The notes beneath the pieces were generated by a model that worked only from the letters and a program-made list of their open reading frames with translations, had not been told where the DNA came from and searched no databases. DNA of 64,000 bases from Bacteroidota bacterium (GTDB lineage Bacteria > Bacteroidota > Bacteroidia > AKYH767-A > OLB10): the NCBI GenBank assembly GCA_016714535.1, contig JADKDR010000001.1, forward strand, positions 496,001 to 560,000, written 5' to 3'. The translations under genes were made by a program, and so were the position numbers. Below, in pieces: positions 36,681 to 45,557 of this stretch. How positions within the stretch are numbered: position 1 is the first letter of the stretch; every line of letters starts with the position of its first letter.

Positions 36681-38045
36681 ATGGAAAATCTAAAGGAACA
36701 TATTAACAAAAATCAGGAGCAGTATCTAAAAGAGTTGATGGAGTGGCTGCGCATTCCCTCGGTAAGTGCCGATAGCAAGTATAAAGAAGATGTGGCACGT
36801 GCTGCACAATTTGTGGCTGATAAATTAAAAATAGCCGGAGCCGATCAGGTAGAAATTTGTGCTACAGCCGGACACCCCATCGTTTATGGAGAAAAAATTA
36901 TTGACCCCACCTTTAAAACAGTTCTTGTGTATGGGCACTATGATGTGCAACCTGCCGACCCGGTTGAATTGTGGACCACGCCACCTTATGAGCCTCAAAT
37001 ACGTGATGGAAAAATATATGCCCGTGGTGCCTGCGATGATAAGGGTCAGGTGTTTATGCATGTTAAAGCATTTGATTTGATGAATCAAATGAATCAAATG
37101 CCTTGCAATGTAAAATTCATGATTGAAGGCGAAGAAGAAGTAGGCAGTGCCAACCTGGGAACATTTGTTAAAAACAATAAGTCGCGGCTCAAGGCTGACG
37201 TGATTTTGATTTCCGATACATCCATTGTTGCCAACGATACCCCATCTATCGATGTTGGATTGCGAGGGCTAAGTTATGTAGAAGTAGAAGTAACCGGCCC
37301 AAACCGGGATTTACACTCAGGAGTATATGGCGGTGCTGTTGCAAATCCGATACAGATTTTGGCACAAATGATTACTTCTATGAAAGATGAAAACAACCAC
37401 ATCACCATTCCCGGATTTTATGACGAAGTATTACAGCTTAATGAAGCCGAACGTGCTGAGCTAAACGAAACACCATTTGATCTTGATGAATACAAAGTAG
37501 ATTTGAATGTGGGAGATGTACACGGTGAAAAAGGATATACTACCATAGAGCGCACAGGCATTCGACCAACTTTCGAATTAAATGGAATCTGGGGAGGATA
37601 CACAGGCGAAGGAAGCAAGACCGTATTGCCATCAAAGGCTTATGCTAAAATTTCGATGCGTCTGGTGCCAAATCAAAAACATGATACCATAACTGCGCTA
37701 TTTGCCAAGCACATTGAAAAAATAGCTCCACCTTCAGTAAAGGTAAAAGTTACACCACATCATGGTGGCGAACCTTATGTATGCCCTACCGATAGTGTTG
37801 CCTACCATGCAGCGGCCAAAGCACTTGAGACCACTTTTGGCAAAAAGCCAATACCAACAAGAGGCGGGGGCAGCATTCCAATTGTTGCGCTTTTCGAAAG
37901 AGAATTAGGATTAAAATCTGTGCTGATGGGTTTTGGTCTTGATAGCGACTTAATCCATTCGCCCAATGAACATTTTGGTGTTTTTAATTTTCTGAAAGGA
38001 ATAGAAACCATCCCTCATTTCTTTGCAAACTTTGCAAAGGGGTAA
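36681..38045 (+). CDS. M20-family metallopeptidase (dipeptidase)
   Basis: 454 residues; cytosolic dizinc peptidase that probably cleaves dipeptides. Zinc ligands are in VYGHYDVQPAD (His, with the catalytic Asp two residues later), ARGACDDKGQ (bridging Asp), MIEGEEEVGS (catalytic Glu followed by a ligand Glu), ISDTS (Asp) and DLIHSPNEHFG (His). A dimerisation domain lies between about residues 200 and 360 (LRGLSYVEVEVTGPNRDLHS). The start at ATG 36681 follows from the promoter at 36624-36654. It is a single-gene unit closed by a strong hairpin. Confidence 0.95.
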   Translation: MENLKEHINKNQEQYLKELMEWLRIPSVSADSKYKEDVARAAQFVADKLKIAGADQVEICATAGHPIVYGEKIIDPTFKTVLVYGHYDVQPADPVELWTTPPYEPQIRDGKIYARGACDDKGQVFMHVKAFDLMNQMNQMPCNVKFMIEGEEEVGSANLGTFVKNNKSRLKADVILISDTSIVANDTPSIDVGLRGLSYVEVEVTGPNRDLHSGVYGGAVANPIQILAQMITSMKDENNHITIPGFYDEVLQLNEAERAELNETPFDLDEYKVDLNVGDVHGEKGYTTIERTGIRPTFELNGIWGGYTGEGSKTVLPSKAYAKISMRLVPNQKHDTITALFAKHIEKIAPPSVKVKVTPHHGGEPYVCPTDSVAYHAAAKALETTFGKKPIPTRGGGSIPIVALFERELGLKSVLMGFGLDSDLIHSPNEHFGVFNFLKGIETIPHFFANFAKG

Positions 38046-38128
38046 TTCTGCTTCTTACATGTTTTTACCATAATAGTAAAAACCATCATAAGCGTTTTAT
38101 TTCGAATGGTTTTGCAACAACATATATT

Positions 38129-38164
38129 CCCGCATGGCAGGTGCCATGCGGGAGTTTTATTTTT
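38129..38164 (+). terminator. Rho-independent terminator after the M20 gene
   Basis: CCCGCATGGCA / TGCCATGCGGG, a perfect 11-bp stem with a GG loop, followed by AGTTTTATTTTT. It lies 83 bases after the M20 stop. The stem core is shared with the hairpin at 30756-30779, so it may be a REP-type palindrome used as terminator. Confidence 0.75.
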
Positions 38165-38189
38165 ACATAATGCTGCCGGTGCACCTTGA

Positions 38190-39203
38190 TTAAAAACTTC
38201 GTTCTACTTTTTCTTGCGCTGCATCAATCAGTTTACTTACTGCTCTGAAAAATTGTAATCGCTGTTTCTCGCTCACCACACTTATAAGCATCGCTTTCTG
38301 AATAAGATTATTTATCCATCGCTCATTCTCGTTGCAGTAATTTAAATTAAAAGTTTGTAAACCATTAAATGTATTAAACGATAAGAATGAAGTTTTCAAA
38401 GTTTCGCTTACTACCAATATGCTATTGTTGCCTATTTGCACTTCGCAAGCATAGAGGTTAAAGTTGTTAAGTATGGTAGGTTTTTTATTTGAACGTAAAA
38501 ATTTTGTACCCAACTCTGCCTGATGTTGCAAGTGTTGCATTAATAATCGCACATCCTGGCATACTCCAATGGCATCTTTTTTATTTTGAAACAGCCCAGC
38601 TTCGGCATAGTAAACTATCTGGCTCAGGGTGGAAGTGATGGTCTCTTCGGTCCATATTTCTGTAGCTGGAATAATGTTGTATAAAAAACTAATGCGCTGT
38701 GCCAATTGCAAGGTGCGCTTGCCTATATGCTTTAGCTCAAACTTTTTGCCCTGCAAGGCAGGGTCATTTAAAATGGATTTGCGCCAGTAAAAAAATTTGA
38801 ACGGAGTAAGCAAATCAAAATCCATGTGATGAAATACAGGAACATCCTCGGCTGCAAAATAAAGTTGTCGAATATCTAGTTGCCTGCTTTGCTCAATATC
38901 ATCGATGATGCTTTGCAGGTAATTATCCAAATCAAAATCAGGGCCGGCAATAGACTTGTATGAAAAGGTAACCTTGTTACTTGCTCTTTCCATTAATATT
39001 TCGGGCGAAATATTAAAATGCTTGCACATCAATATCGTTTCATCCAGGCCCAAAACTGTTTCTCCACGAATGCGTCTGTACGCGCTATCTGCACTTAGGT
39101 TAAGTACATCGCACATGATATCTGCTATCGAAAGATTGCCGGCATACTTCTTTAATTCGTTGATAAAACGCAATTGAATTTCGTTTGTATTAATTTTTGC
39201 CAT
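38190..39203 (-). CDS. HTH-type regulator with long C-terminal domain
   Basis: About 337 residues; start ATG 39203 (the frame extends to a TTG seven codons upstream). An N-terminal helix-turn-helix of XRE/BetR type lies at about residues 18-60 (LSIADIMCDVLNLSADSAYR, RIRGETVLGLDETILMCKHF). The rest is an alpha-helical domain without recognisable catalytic residues. Proteins of this layout are frequent in Bacteroidota and are thought to be transcription regulators; the ligand is unknown. It is divergent from the CsgG/LpoB-like gene at 39452 with 248 bases between, making that gene a natural candidate target. Confidence 0.75.
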   Translation of the reverse strand: MAKINTNEIQLRFINELKKYAGNLSIADIMCDVLNLSADSAYRRIRGETVLGLDETILMCKHFNISPEILMERASNKVTFSYKSIAGPDFDLDNYLQSIIDDIEQSRQLDIRQLYFAAEDVPVFHHMDFDLLTPFKFFYWRKSILNDPALQGKKFELKHIGKRTLQLAQRISFLYNIIPATEIWTEETITSTLSQIVYYAEAGLFQNKKDAIGVCQDVRLLMQHLQHQAELGTKFLRSNKKPTILNNFNLYACEVQIGNNSILVVSETLKTSFLSFNTFNGLQTFNLNYCNENERWINNLIQKAMLISVVSEKQRLQFFRAVSKLIDAAQEKVERSF

Positions 39204-39369
39204 CTTAGTTTTATTGAATTTCAATTATTGCTTTTTCAAAAATAACTAAAAATTGCAAATTGGGGGATACATACTGTCATTTACTGCAAATTTCAATAAA
39301 TCGATAACGAAACAAGCACACCCTTTTGTGAAATTTCATATAAAACGACATATCCACACTTTTTCCCGT

Positions 39370-39400
39370 TTTTCAATCTCTTGCAGGCATGCAACTTTTG
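39370..39400 (+). promoter_or_regulatory. Candidate promoter of the gene at 39452
   Basis: TTTT at 39370-39373, 19 bases, AACTTTTG at 39393-39400: correct spacing, with one mismatch in each box of the Bacteroidota consensus. The ATG follows 51 bases later. Confidence 0.45.
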
Positions 39401-39451
39401 TGTCGCAATTTTTAAAAATGATTTTTAAAAAATTATAAAAAATTAATCGAA

Positions 39452-40618
39452 ATGAAAAAGGTAATTAAATCTCTAAGCATTCTGGTATTAGCAATTGCAA
39501 GTGCGCTAGCACTGCAAGCTCAGGAAGGTACGGCTAAAAGCAAAATAGCGGTAATAAGTATCGACTATAAAAATGAAAAACTATCTCCACAACTTCTAGG
39601 TACTTATGTCCGAAACGAATTGGGGAAAGTTACTGAGTTGGAAGTAATGGACCGCTACGACATGGAATATATTCTGAAACAAAAAAATATGACCATTGAT
39701 AATTGCTATGGCAAAATTTGTTTGTGCGAAGCTGGCACCGCCCTTGACGTTACCAAAATGTTGAGTGGTTTTATTGATGACTATGGACAAACCATTATAC
39801 TCACGCTTAACTTGGTTGATGTAAAATCCCAAACCATTGAAAAAACGAGTGTCAAAGAATACCTCAATCTTCCCGATGAAATGGCTAACATAATTAAGCT
39901 AAGCGTAAATGATATGTTTAGTCAACCCAATGATGCCGAGATGGTGAGACAACTAACCCGAAAATTTAATCAGGAGAGTTACATTAATAATCCGCAGGAA
40001 GAAACATTGGGACTAGATGGCCCTCGTTTTGGTGCTGTGTATATTGGTGGCGAAGCAGGAAAGGTTTTAAGTGCACCGCGAAATAAAGGCGGTTTCGATG
40101 GGTATCCATACATGTTTCAGTTTGGTTATCAACTCGAGAAGCAATATCTAACTCAAGGAAGATTGCAGGCACTATTTGAGTTTCTTCCCATGATTAGCGG
40201 ACTTGATCAGGGATTGTTTATACCAAGCCTGACCATATTGCACGGTGTGCGCGACTACAGGCACGGGATAGAATTTGCGTTTGGCCCTAGTATTCGTATG
40301 GCACGTAAAGCTGAAGGATACTATGATGCAGCAAACGAATGGCAATTGAAAGGTGAATATGTTCCGGATAGCTTTGGAGTAGCTAATCCTTACGCCTTGC
40401 AAACCCGCCTGGATAGCCGTGGTACACCTGTCCTTGAAGGAGGCTTTATTTTCGCAGTTGGGTTAACACTAAAATCGGGAAAGCTGAACATACCTCTAAA
40501 CGCCTATGCAATGCCATATAAAGAGGGCCTCCGCATTGGGGTATCATTTGGTTTTAATGCAAAAAAGAAACAACGCAATAATAAAAGTAACAGAGACCTT
40601 AACTATTATCTCAAATAA
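39452..40618 (+). CDS. Envelope protein with CsgG/LpoB-like N-terminal domain
   Basis: 388 residues. Signal peptide SLSILVLAIASALALQAQ. Residues of about 28-160 resemble the CsgG/LpoB/TolB-N type of alpha/beta fold: KIAVISIDYKNEKLS, a GTYVRNELGKV helix, VMDRYDMEYIL, then the pattern CYGKICLCEAGTALDVTKML followed by GFIDDYGQTIILTLNLVD. Similar Cys-xxxx-Cys-xxx-G wording occurs in periplasmic proteins of that superfamily. The C-terminal half (about residues 190-375) is rich in alternating hydrophobic strands and Gly/Tyr (GAVYIGGEAGKV, LRIGVSFGFNAK), suggesting a beta-rich, possibly outer-membrane domain. No enzyme motif. Function unknown. Confidence 0.7.
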   Translation: MKKVIKSLSILVLAIASALALQAQEGTAKSKIAVISIDYKNEKLSPQLLGTYVRNELGKVTELEVMDRYDMEYILKQKNMTIDNCYGKICLCEAGTALDVTKMLSGFIDDYGQTIILTLNLVDVKSQTIEKTSVKEYLNLPDEMANIIKLSVNDMFSQPNDAEMVRQLTRKFNQESYINNPQEETLGLDGPRFGAVYIGGEAGKVLSAPRNKGGFDGYPYMFQFGYQLEKQYLTQGRLQALFEFLPMISGLDQGLFIPSLTILHGVRDYRHGIEFAFGPSIRMARKAEGYYDAANEWQLKGEYVPDSFGVANPYALQTRLDSRGTPVLEGGFIFAVGLTLKSGKLNIPLNAYAMPYKEGLRIGVSFGFNAKKKQRNNKSNRDLNYYLK

Positions 40619-40660
40619 AGAGATAGTTTATTAACTTAAACAGTTTTCACTAAATAGCTC

Positions 40661-40753
40661 CAATACACAAGGCAGAACTTACGGCATCAACCAGAGGCAC
40701 ACACAGCCGGCTGCAATATTTGGTCAATTGCAGTAATGATTCCTTGTGTATTG
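40661..40753. other. Nested inverted-repeat element between convergent genes
   Basis: The outer arms CAATACACAAGG (40661-40672) and CCTTGTGTATTG (40742-40753) are a perfect 12-bp inverted repeat. Inside lies a second hairpin CTGCAAT / ATTGCAG (40711-40717 / 40727-40733). On the plus strand the outer stem is followed by CTTTTCTCTTATAG. It stands 43 bases after the 39452 gene and 38 bases beyond the metH stop. It may be a bidirectional terminator, a short mobile palindrome or a small structured RNA. Confidence 0.5.
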
Positions 40754-40791
40754 CTTTTCTCTTATAGCGGTAACTATATACGTTGCTTTGA

Positions 40792-43700
40792 TTAATAAGC
40801 CAATACCGGCCCAAGCCACTTTTCAATTTCTGGCACGCTCCTATTTTTTCTTCGTGCATAGTCTTCAACCTGGTCTTTTTCTATTTTGCCTACGGCAAAA
40901 TATTGTGATTCGGGGTGAGCGATGTACAAACCACTCACGGCTGCAGTTGGATACATAGCCAAACTATCAGTTAGCTTAATGCCTGTGTGGTTTTCCACAT
41001 CCAGTAATTTCCATAAAGTAATTTTTTCGGTGTGGTCGGGTTGTGCCGGATAGCCGGGTGCTGGGCGAATGCCATCGTACTTTTCCTTTATCAATTCATC
41101 GTTCGATAAATTTTCGTTGGCTGCATATCCCCAATAATGTGTACGTACTTTTTTGTGCATTAATTCGGCAAAGGCCTCGGCAAGGCGGTCGGCAAGCGCC
41201 TTTAGCATGATGGCTGAATAATCATCATGATCTGCTTCAAATTTTTCTATCCACTTCTCAATTCCAAAACCGGTAGCGAGGGCAAATACTCCAATGTAAT
41301 CCTGCACAAAATCACTCAATGCAATATTTTTCATCCCATCCGATTTTTGTGTTTGTTGTCGCAGCGTATGGAAGGTGCAAAGATGTTGGCTGCCACTTAC
41401 ATCATTCACCTTTATATCGTCCCCTTCTACTGCAGCAGGAAACAATCCAATTATTGCCTTGGCGGTAATCCATTTTTCGGTAATAATTTTCTGAAGCATG
41501 TCTTGTGCATCGGCAAATAATTTTCGTGCCTCTTCGCCACGAATTTTATCTTGTAAAATATTGGGATAGGAACCACGCATTTCCCACGAAATAAAAAAGG
41601 GCGTCCAATCGATGTAAGTAGCAATATCGGCAAGGTCATACTCTTCAAAAACATGGATGCCCGGAAGTTTAGGCGCTGCAACATTTATAGAAACATCAAT
41701 TTGATATTTATTTTTCCTTGCTTCATCCAACTTGAGGTATTTGGCTTTTGCACGTTCTGCTTTGTGATACCCTCGTGTACGCTCATGTTCTGCTTTTATT
41801 TCGGCTATGTATGCATCTTTATTCTCGTTCGATAGCAGTTGACTCACCACAGGCACACTTCGCGAAGCATCGTTTACATGCACCGTTACACCCGAATAAT
41901 GGGGTTCTATTTTTACAGCGGTATGCACTTTGCTGGTGGTAGCACCGCCAATGAGAAGGGGAATGGTAAATCCTTCGCGTTCCATTTCGTGCGCTACGTG
42001 CACCATCTCGTCAAGCGAGGGCGTTATCAATCCACTTAAGCCAATGATATCGGCTTGATGTTCGCGCGCAGCTTTCAGTATTTTATCGCAAGCAACCATT
42101 ACTCCCAAATCGATAATTTCATAGGCATTGCAGGCAAGCACTACTCCCACAATATTTTTTCCAATATCATGCACATCGCCCTTTACGGTTGCAAGCACAA
42201 TTTTTCCCTTTGCCTGCCCTTTCACTTTTTCAGCTTCAATATAAGGGGTAAGAAAAGCCACAGCCTTTTTCATTACCCTTGCGCTTTTTACCACTTGTGG
42301 TAAAAACATTTTTCCAGCAGCAAATAGATCACCCACTACGCTCATGCCATTCATGAGATGGCCTTCTATAACTTCCAATGCCCGGTTGCATTGCTGTCGC
42401 GCTTCTTCTGTATCAAGTTCTATATAATCTGCATCTCCTTTTACGAGGGAATGTGTAATGCGCTCTTGTAAGCTCAGCGCACGCCATGCTCCTTCCTTAG
42501 CCTCCTTTTCTTTTGATGTGCCTTTTACTTTCTCCGCATAAGCAATAAGCTTTTCGGTTGCATCCTCATCCCTGTCAAACAATACATCTTCAACCTTTTC
42601 AAGCAAGTCCTTTTCAATTTCGTCATATACCACCAATTGCGAAGGATTTACAATGCCCATGTCCATACCATGCCTGATACCATGATATAAGAAGGCGGCA
42701 TGAATGGCTTCGCGCACATGGTCGTTGCCACGAAATGAAAATGAAACATTGCTCACCCCACCACTGACTTTAGCGTACGGCAGATTTTCTTTTATCCATT
42801 TGGTAGCCTCGTAGTAGCTGATTGCATTTTTACGATGTTCTTCCATGCCCGTTGCCACCGGAAAAATATTGGGGTCGAAAATGATATCTTGTGGAGCAAA
42901 TTTCACTTTGTTAACTAACACCGTATATGCTCGTTGTGCAATTTCAATTCTGCGTTCGGTAGTATCTGCCTGCCCCTTCTCATCAAACAACATAACAATA
43001 ACCGCTGCACCATATTTCTTAATAATATTTGCCTCATGCATAAACTGCTCTTCGCCAGCCTTTAGCGAAATGGAGTTTACAATACCCTTTCCCTGCAAAC
43101 ATTTTAATCCGGCTTCAATAGCTTCAAACTTACTGCTATCAATCATTACGGGCACCTTGCTAATGTCGGGTTCGGCTGCCACCAGGTTTAAGAAAGTGGT
43201 CATGGCATACACAGCATCAAGCATCCCTTCGTCCATATTAATATCAATAGCCTGTGCACCTCCTTCTACCTGCTCGCGGGCTACGCTTAATGCCTCATCA
43301 TACTTCTCATCTTTAATAAGTCGAAGAAATTTTTTAGAACCTGTGACATTGGTGCGCTCACCAACATTTAAAAAATTACTATCGGGGCGATAGGTAACTG
43401 CCTCCAAGCCACTTAAGCGCAAGTAAGGTTCTACTTGCGGAATTACACGTGGCTTATGGTTATGTGCATGCTGAGCAATATGCCTGATGTGTGATGGTGT
43501 TGTGCCACAACAACCTCCAATAATATTTATAAATCCGCTTTGCAAAAAATCTTCAATATGGTTGCACATCTGCTCAGGTGTTTCATCATACTCACCAAAC
43601 TGATTTGGTAAACCCGCATTGGGATAGCACGAAATAAAGAATGGCGCTTTGGAAGAAAGTTCTTCCAGATATGGGCGCATTTCAGTTGCACCGAGTGCAC

Positions 43701-44439
43701 AATTTAGACCTATGCTCAATAATGGAAGATGCGAAATCGAGTTAAGAAAAGCTTCAACGGTTTGTCCGCTCAAGGTACGCCCGCTAGCATCGGTTATGGT
43801 ACCTGATACCATAATGGGTAACTCGCAATTTTTTTCTTTAAAAACATCTTGTATGGCAACCAAGGCTGCTTTTGCATTTAGCGTATCAAAAATGGTTTCT
43901 ACTAATATCAAATCGGCACCACCATCAATTAGTCCACGCAGGGCATCGGCATACGATTCACGCACTTCATCAAATGTAACGGTGCGATATCCGGGATTAT
44001 TTACATCAGGCGAAAGGGATAATGTTTTATTGGTTGGCCCCAATGCTCCGGCAACAAATTTTTGTTGTGCCTCTTCGGCCGATAAATTATGCGAAGCAAT
44101 ATACTTTGAAAGCGCTTGCTTGGCAACCCTGGCAGCAGCCAGGTTGATTTCGTAGTTGTATGCCTGCATATCGTAATCGGCAAGGCTTACAGAGGTTGCA
44201 TTGAATGTATTAGTTTCAATAATATCAGCTCCGGCATCCAGATACTTTAAATGAATTTCTTCGATAACCTCCGGCTTGGTTAGGCTGAGTAAATCATTGT
44301 TACCTTTTAAATCGCGGTGCCAGTTGGCAAATTGCACTCCTCTGAAATCACTTTCTGACAGACGATATTGTTGTATCAAACTGCCCATAGCCCCGTCAAT
44401 TACGAGGATTTTTTTCTTTAATATCTCTTTTATTTTCAT
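40792..44439 (-). CDS. metH: Cobalamin-dependent methionine synthase
   Basis: 1,215 residues, full length. Makes methionine from homocysteine and 5-methyltetrahydrofolate. Domains in order: homocysteine/zinc module with ligands in GLNCALGA and GGCCGTTPSH; pterin-binding module (NVGERTNVTGSKKF, INMDEGMLDA); cobalamin cap and B12-binding domain with DVHDIGKN (His757, the lower cobalt ligand), SGLITPSLDEM and GGATTSK; C-terminal reactivation domain that binds SAM (WEMRGSYP, GIRPAPGYPAQPDH, SGLYIAHPESQYF). ATG 44439 is preferred over GTG 44442. It lies 141 bases after mnmD on the same strand and is expected to be controlled by the SAM-I riboswitch upstream of mnmD, though a weak promoter in the gap cannot be excluded. 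Confidence 0.96.
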   Translation of the reverse strand: MKIKEILKKKILVIDGAMGSLIQQYRLSESDFRGVQFANWHRDLKGNNDLLSLTKPEVIEEIHLKYLDAGADIIETNTFNATSVSLADYDMQAYNYEINLAAARVAKQALSKYIASHNLSAEEAQQKFVAGALGPTNKTLSLSPDVNNPGYRTVTFDEVRESYADALRGLIDGGADLILVETIFDTLNAKAALVAIQDVFKEKNCELPIMVSGTITDASGRTLSGQTVEAFLNSISHLPLLSIGLNCALGATEMRPYLEELSSKAPFFISCYPNAGLPNQFGEYDETPEQMCNHIEDFLQSGFINIIGGCCGTTPSHIRHIAQHAHNHKPRVIPQVEPYLRLSGLEAVTYRPDSNFLNVGERTNVTGSKKFLRLIKDEKYDEALSVAREQVEGGAQAIDINMDEGMLDAVYAMTTFLNLVAAEPDISKVPVMIDSSKFEAIEAGLKCLQGKGIVNSISLKAGEEQFMHEANIIKKYGAAVIVMLFDEKGQADTTERRIEIAQRAYTVLVNKVKFAPQDIIFDPNIFPVATGMEEHRKNAISYYEATKWIKENLPYAKVSGGVSNVSFSFRGNDHVREAIHAAFLYHGIRHGMDMGIVNPSQLVVYDEIEKDLLEKVEDVLFDRDEDATEKLIAYAEKVKGTSKEKEAKEGAWRALSLQERITHSLVKGDADYIELDTEEARQQCNRALEVIEGHLMNGMSVVGDLFAAGKMFLPQVVKSARVMKKAVAFLTPYIEAEKVKGQAKGKIVLATVKGDVHDIGKNIVGVVLACNAYEIIDLGVMVACDKILKAAREHQADIIGLSGLITPSLDEMVHVAHEMEREGFTIPLLIGGATTSKVHTAVKIEPHYSGVTVHVNDASRSVPVVSQLLSNENKDAYIAEIKAEHERTRGYHKAERAKAKYLKLDEARKNKYQIDVSINVAAPKLPGIHVFEEYDLADIATYIDWTPFFISWEMRGSYPNILQDKIRGEEARKLFADAQDMLQKIITEKWITAKAIIGLFPAAVEGDDIKVNDVSGSQHLCTFHTLRQQTQKSDGMKNIALSDFVQDYIGVFALATGFGIEKWIEKFEADHDDYSAIMLKALADRLAEAFAELMHKKVRTHYWGYAANENLSNDELIKEKYDGIRPAPGYPAQPDHTEKITLWKLLDVENHTGIKLTDSLAMYPTAAVSGLYIAHPESQYFAVGKIEKDQVEDYARRKNRSVPEIEKWLGPVLAY

Positions 44440-44580
44440 CACTACTATTAAGGTATACGATCACCTTGAATTTGTTATATCCTATTGCAAAACATACTAT
44501 CTATACATGCATAAACTACATTTTTATAGTTGCCTTGCACACAATTTCTTATCGGTTTCTGATTTTCTTTTATTAAATAC

Positions 44581-45306
44581 TTAATTCTTTTTTGCATAAA
44601 TCATTTCGCGCTTTCCTTTTTCACCGGGCAATATTTCAACTTCAAAACCTACCTCTTGCAGCGCATTGCGTATATCCTCCTTGGCGCAGTATGTAACTAG
44701 CACCGAATGGCTCGTGCATGCATCGGCTATTTTTTTAAACACTTCTTTGCTCCACAATAATGGCTGATGCGCGGGAGAGAATGCATCAAAGTACACCAGA
44801 TCAAATTTATCTTCAAATTGAATTTCGAGCATATCGGCATATACTTTATGCAAATTGAAATTATTGAATTGCACCCGCTCATTCCAATTGCATTGATGCA
44901 TGTTATTAAACACTCCTTTTAAAGCCGGGTTTATTAACTCGCAATAATTGAGACTAGTGGCAAAGTCGGCAGACAAAGGAAACATCTCTATCGTTGTATA
45001 TTCAATTTGCTTCTTAGCTAAACTGTTTTCATGATAGGTAAGCAAGGCATTGAGTCCGGTACCAAATCCCATTTCCAAAATTGAAATTTTAGATTTATTC
45101 AAAAATGGTAATAAACCGTTTTTAATAAACACATGCTTATTCTCCTGAATAGCCCCATGCAACGAATGATAATGTTCGCATATATCAGCATTGTAGATGG
45201 TGTGGCTTCCCTCTTCCGTTTTTATTACAGATAAATGTTGCGTATTGATACCATAGGTAGTTTGCAGCGGTGTCATTACATCTTCGGCATAAATCGTTTC
45301 AATCAT
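44581..45306 (-). CDS. mnmD: tRNA (5-methylaminomethyl-2-thiouridine34) methyltransferase, MnmD-like
   Basis: 241 residues. SAM-dependent methyltransferase of the DUF752/MnmD type: stand-alone version of the methyltransferase half of MnmC, which makes mnm5s2U at the wobble position of several tRNAs. Motif I (SAM binding) is LEMGFGTGLNALL, residues 77-89; the family motif VYFDAFSPAHQPLLWS lies near residues 165-185, followed by SVLVTYCAKEDIRNALQ and PGEKGKREMIYAKK at the end. The FAD oxidase half of E. coli MnmC is absent, as usual in this phylum. It is the first gene after the SAM-I riboswitch, with its ATG 27 bases beyond the terminator, and is followed by metH. Confidence 0.9.
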   Translation of the reverse strand: MIETIYAEDVMTPLQTTYGINTQHLSVIKTEEGSHTIYNADICEHYHSLHGAIQENKHVFIKNGLLPFLNKSKISILEMGFGTGLNALLTYHENSLAKKQIEYTTIEMFPLSADFATSLNYCELINPALKGVFNNMHQCNWNERVQFNNFNLHKVYADMLEIQFEDKFDLVYFDAFSPAHQPLLWSKEVFKKIADACTSHSVLVTYCAKEDIRNALQEVGFEVEILPGEKGKREMIYAKKN

Positions 45307-45332
45307 ATTACTATTGTTCTAAAGTTTTTGTC

Positions 45333-45370
45333 AAAAAAAAATCTCCCCGACAGTTAAGCCGGAGAGATTT
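45333..45370 (-). terminator. Intrinsic terminator of the SAM-I riboswitch
   Basis: On the minus strand AAATCTCTCCG pairs with CGGGGAGATTT (11 bp, one G-U) around a 10-nt loop and is followed by a run of T (eight A on the plus strand, 45333-45340). Part of its 5' arm and loop (plus 45351-45361) can instead pair with the 3' strand of aptamer helix P1. Confidence 0.9.
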
Positions 45371-45413
45371 AAACATATTATTTACTTCAATAAATTTATC
45401 AATCGTACATCGG

Positions 45414-45528
45414 CTTATCTGTTCATGACCAAATTTGGTCATGACTGGAATTAGCACCAGCACCGTGGTAAAACCATGGTCGGTTGCTAAGGCATCATAG
45501 GGCCAGTCCCTCCGCCTTTCTTGATAAG
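45414..45528 (-). promoter_or_regulatory. SAM-I (S-box) riboswitch aptamer
   Basis: Minus-strand sequence shows the S-box core: CTTATCAAG (P1, 5' strand), GGCGGAGGGACTGGCCCTAT, GATGCC and AGCAACC (P2 and kink-turn region), P3 hairpin with arms CCATGG / CCACGG (plus 45463-45479), P4 hairpin CATGACCAAATTTGGTCATG (plus 45424-45443) and CAGATAAG (P1, 3' strand). Binding of S-adenosylmethionine should stabilise P1 and let the downstream terminator form, switching off mnmD and metH. The P1 3' strand extended to CAGATAAGCCG (plus 45411-45421) is complementary to CGGCTTAACTG in the terminator (11 nt, one A-A mismatch): this is the antiterminator. Confidence 0.95.
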
Positions 45529-45557
45529 TGTTTTTTAATATTTATAAGAACCGGGGG

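Noticed and set aside
42845..44155. Open frames on the plus strand inside metH
   Set aside because: Opposite to well-conserved metH motifs; composition typical of shadow frames.
44440..44580. Separate promoter for metH
   Set aside because: The nearest candidate (TATGTTTTG on the minus strand) has wrong spacing within the -7 box and no -33 TTTG; left as possible but unsupported.
45411..45530. A riboswitch for the rightward gene at 45667
   Set aside because: The S-box core, promoter and terminator all read on the minus strand, toward mnmD.
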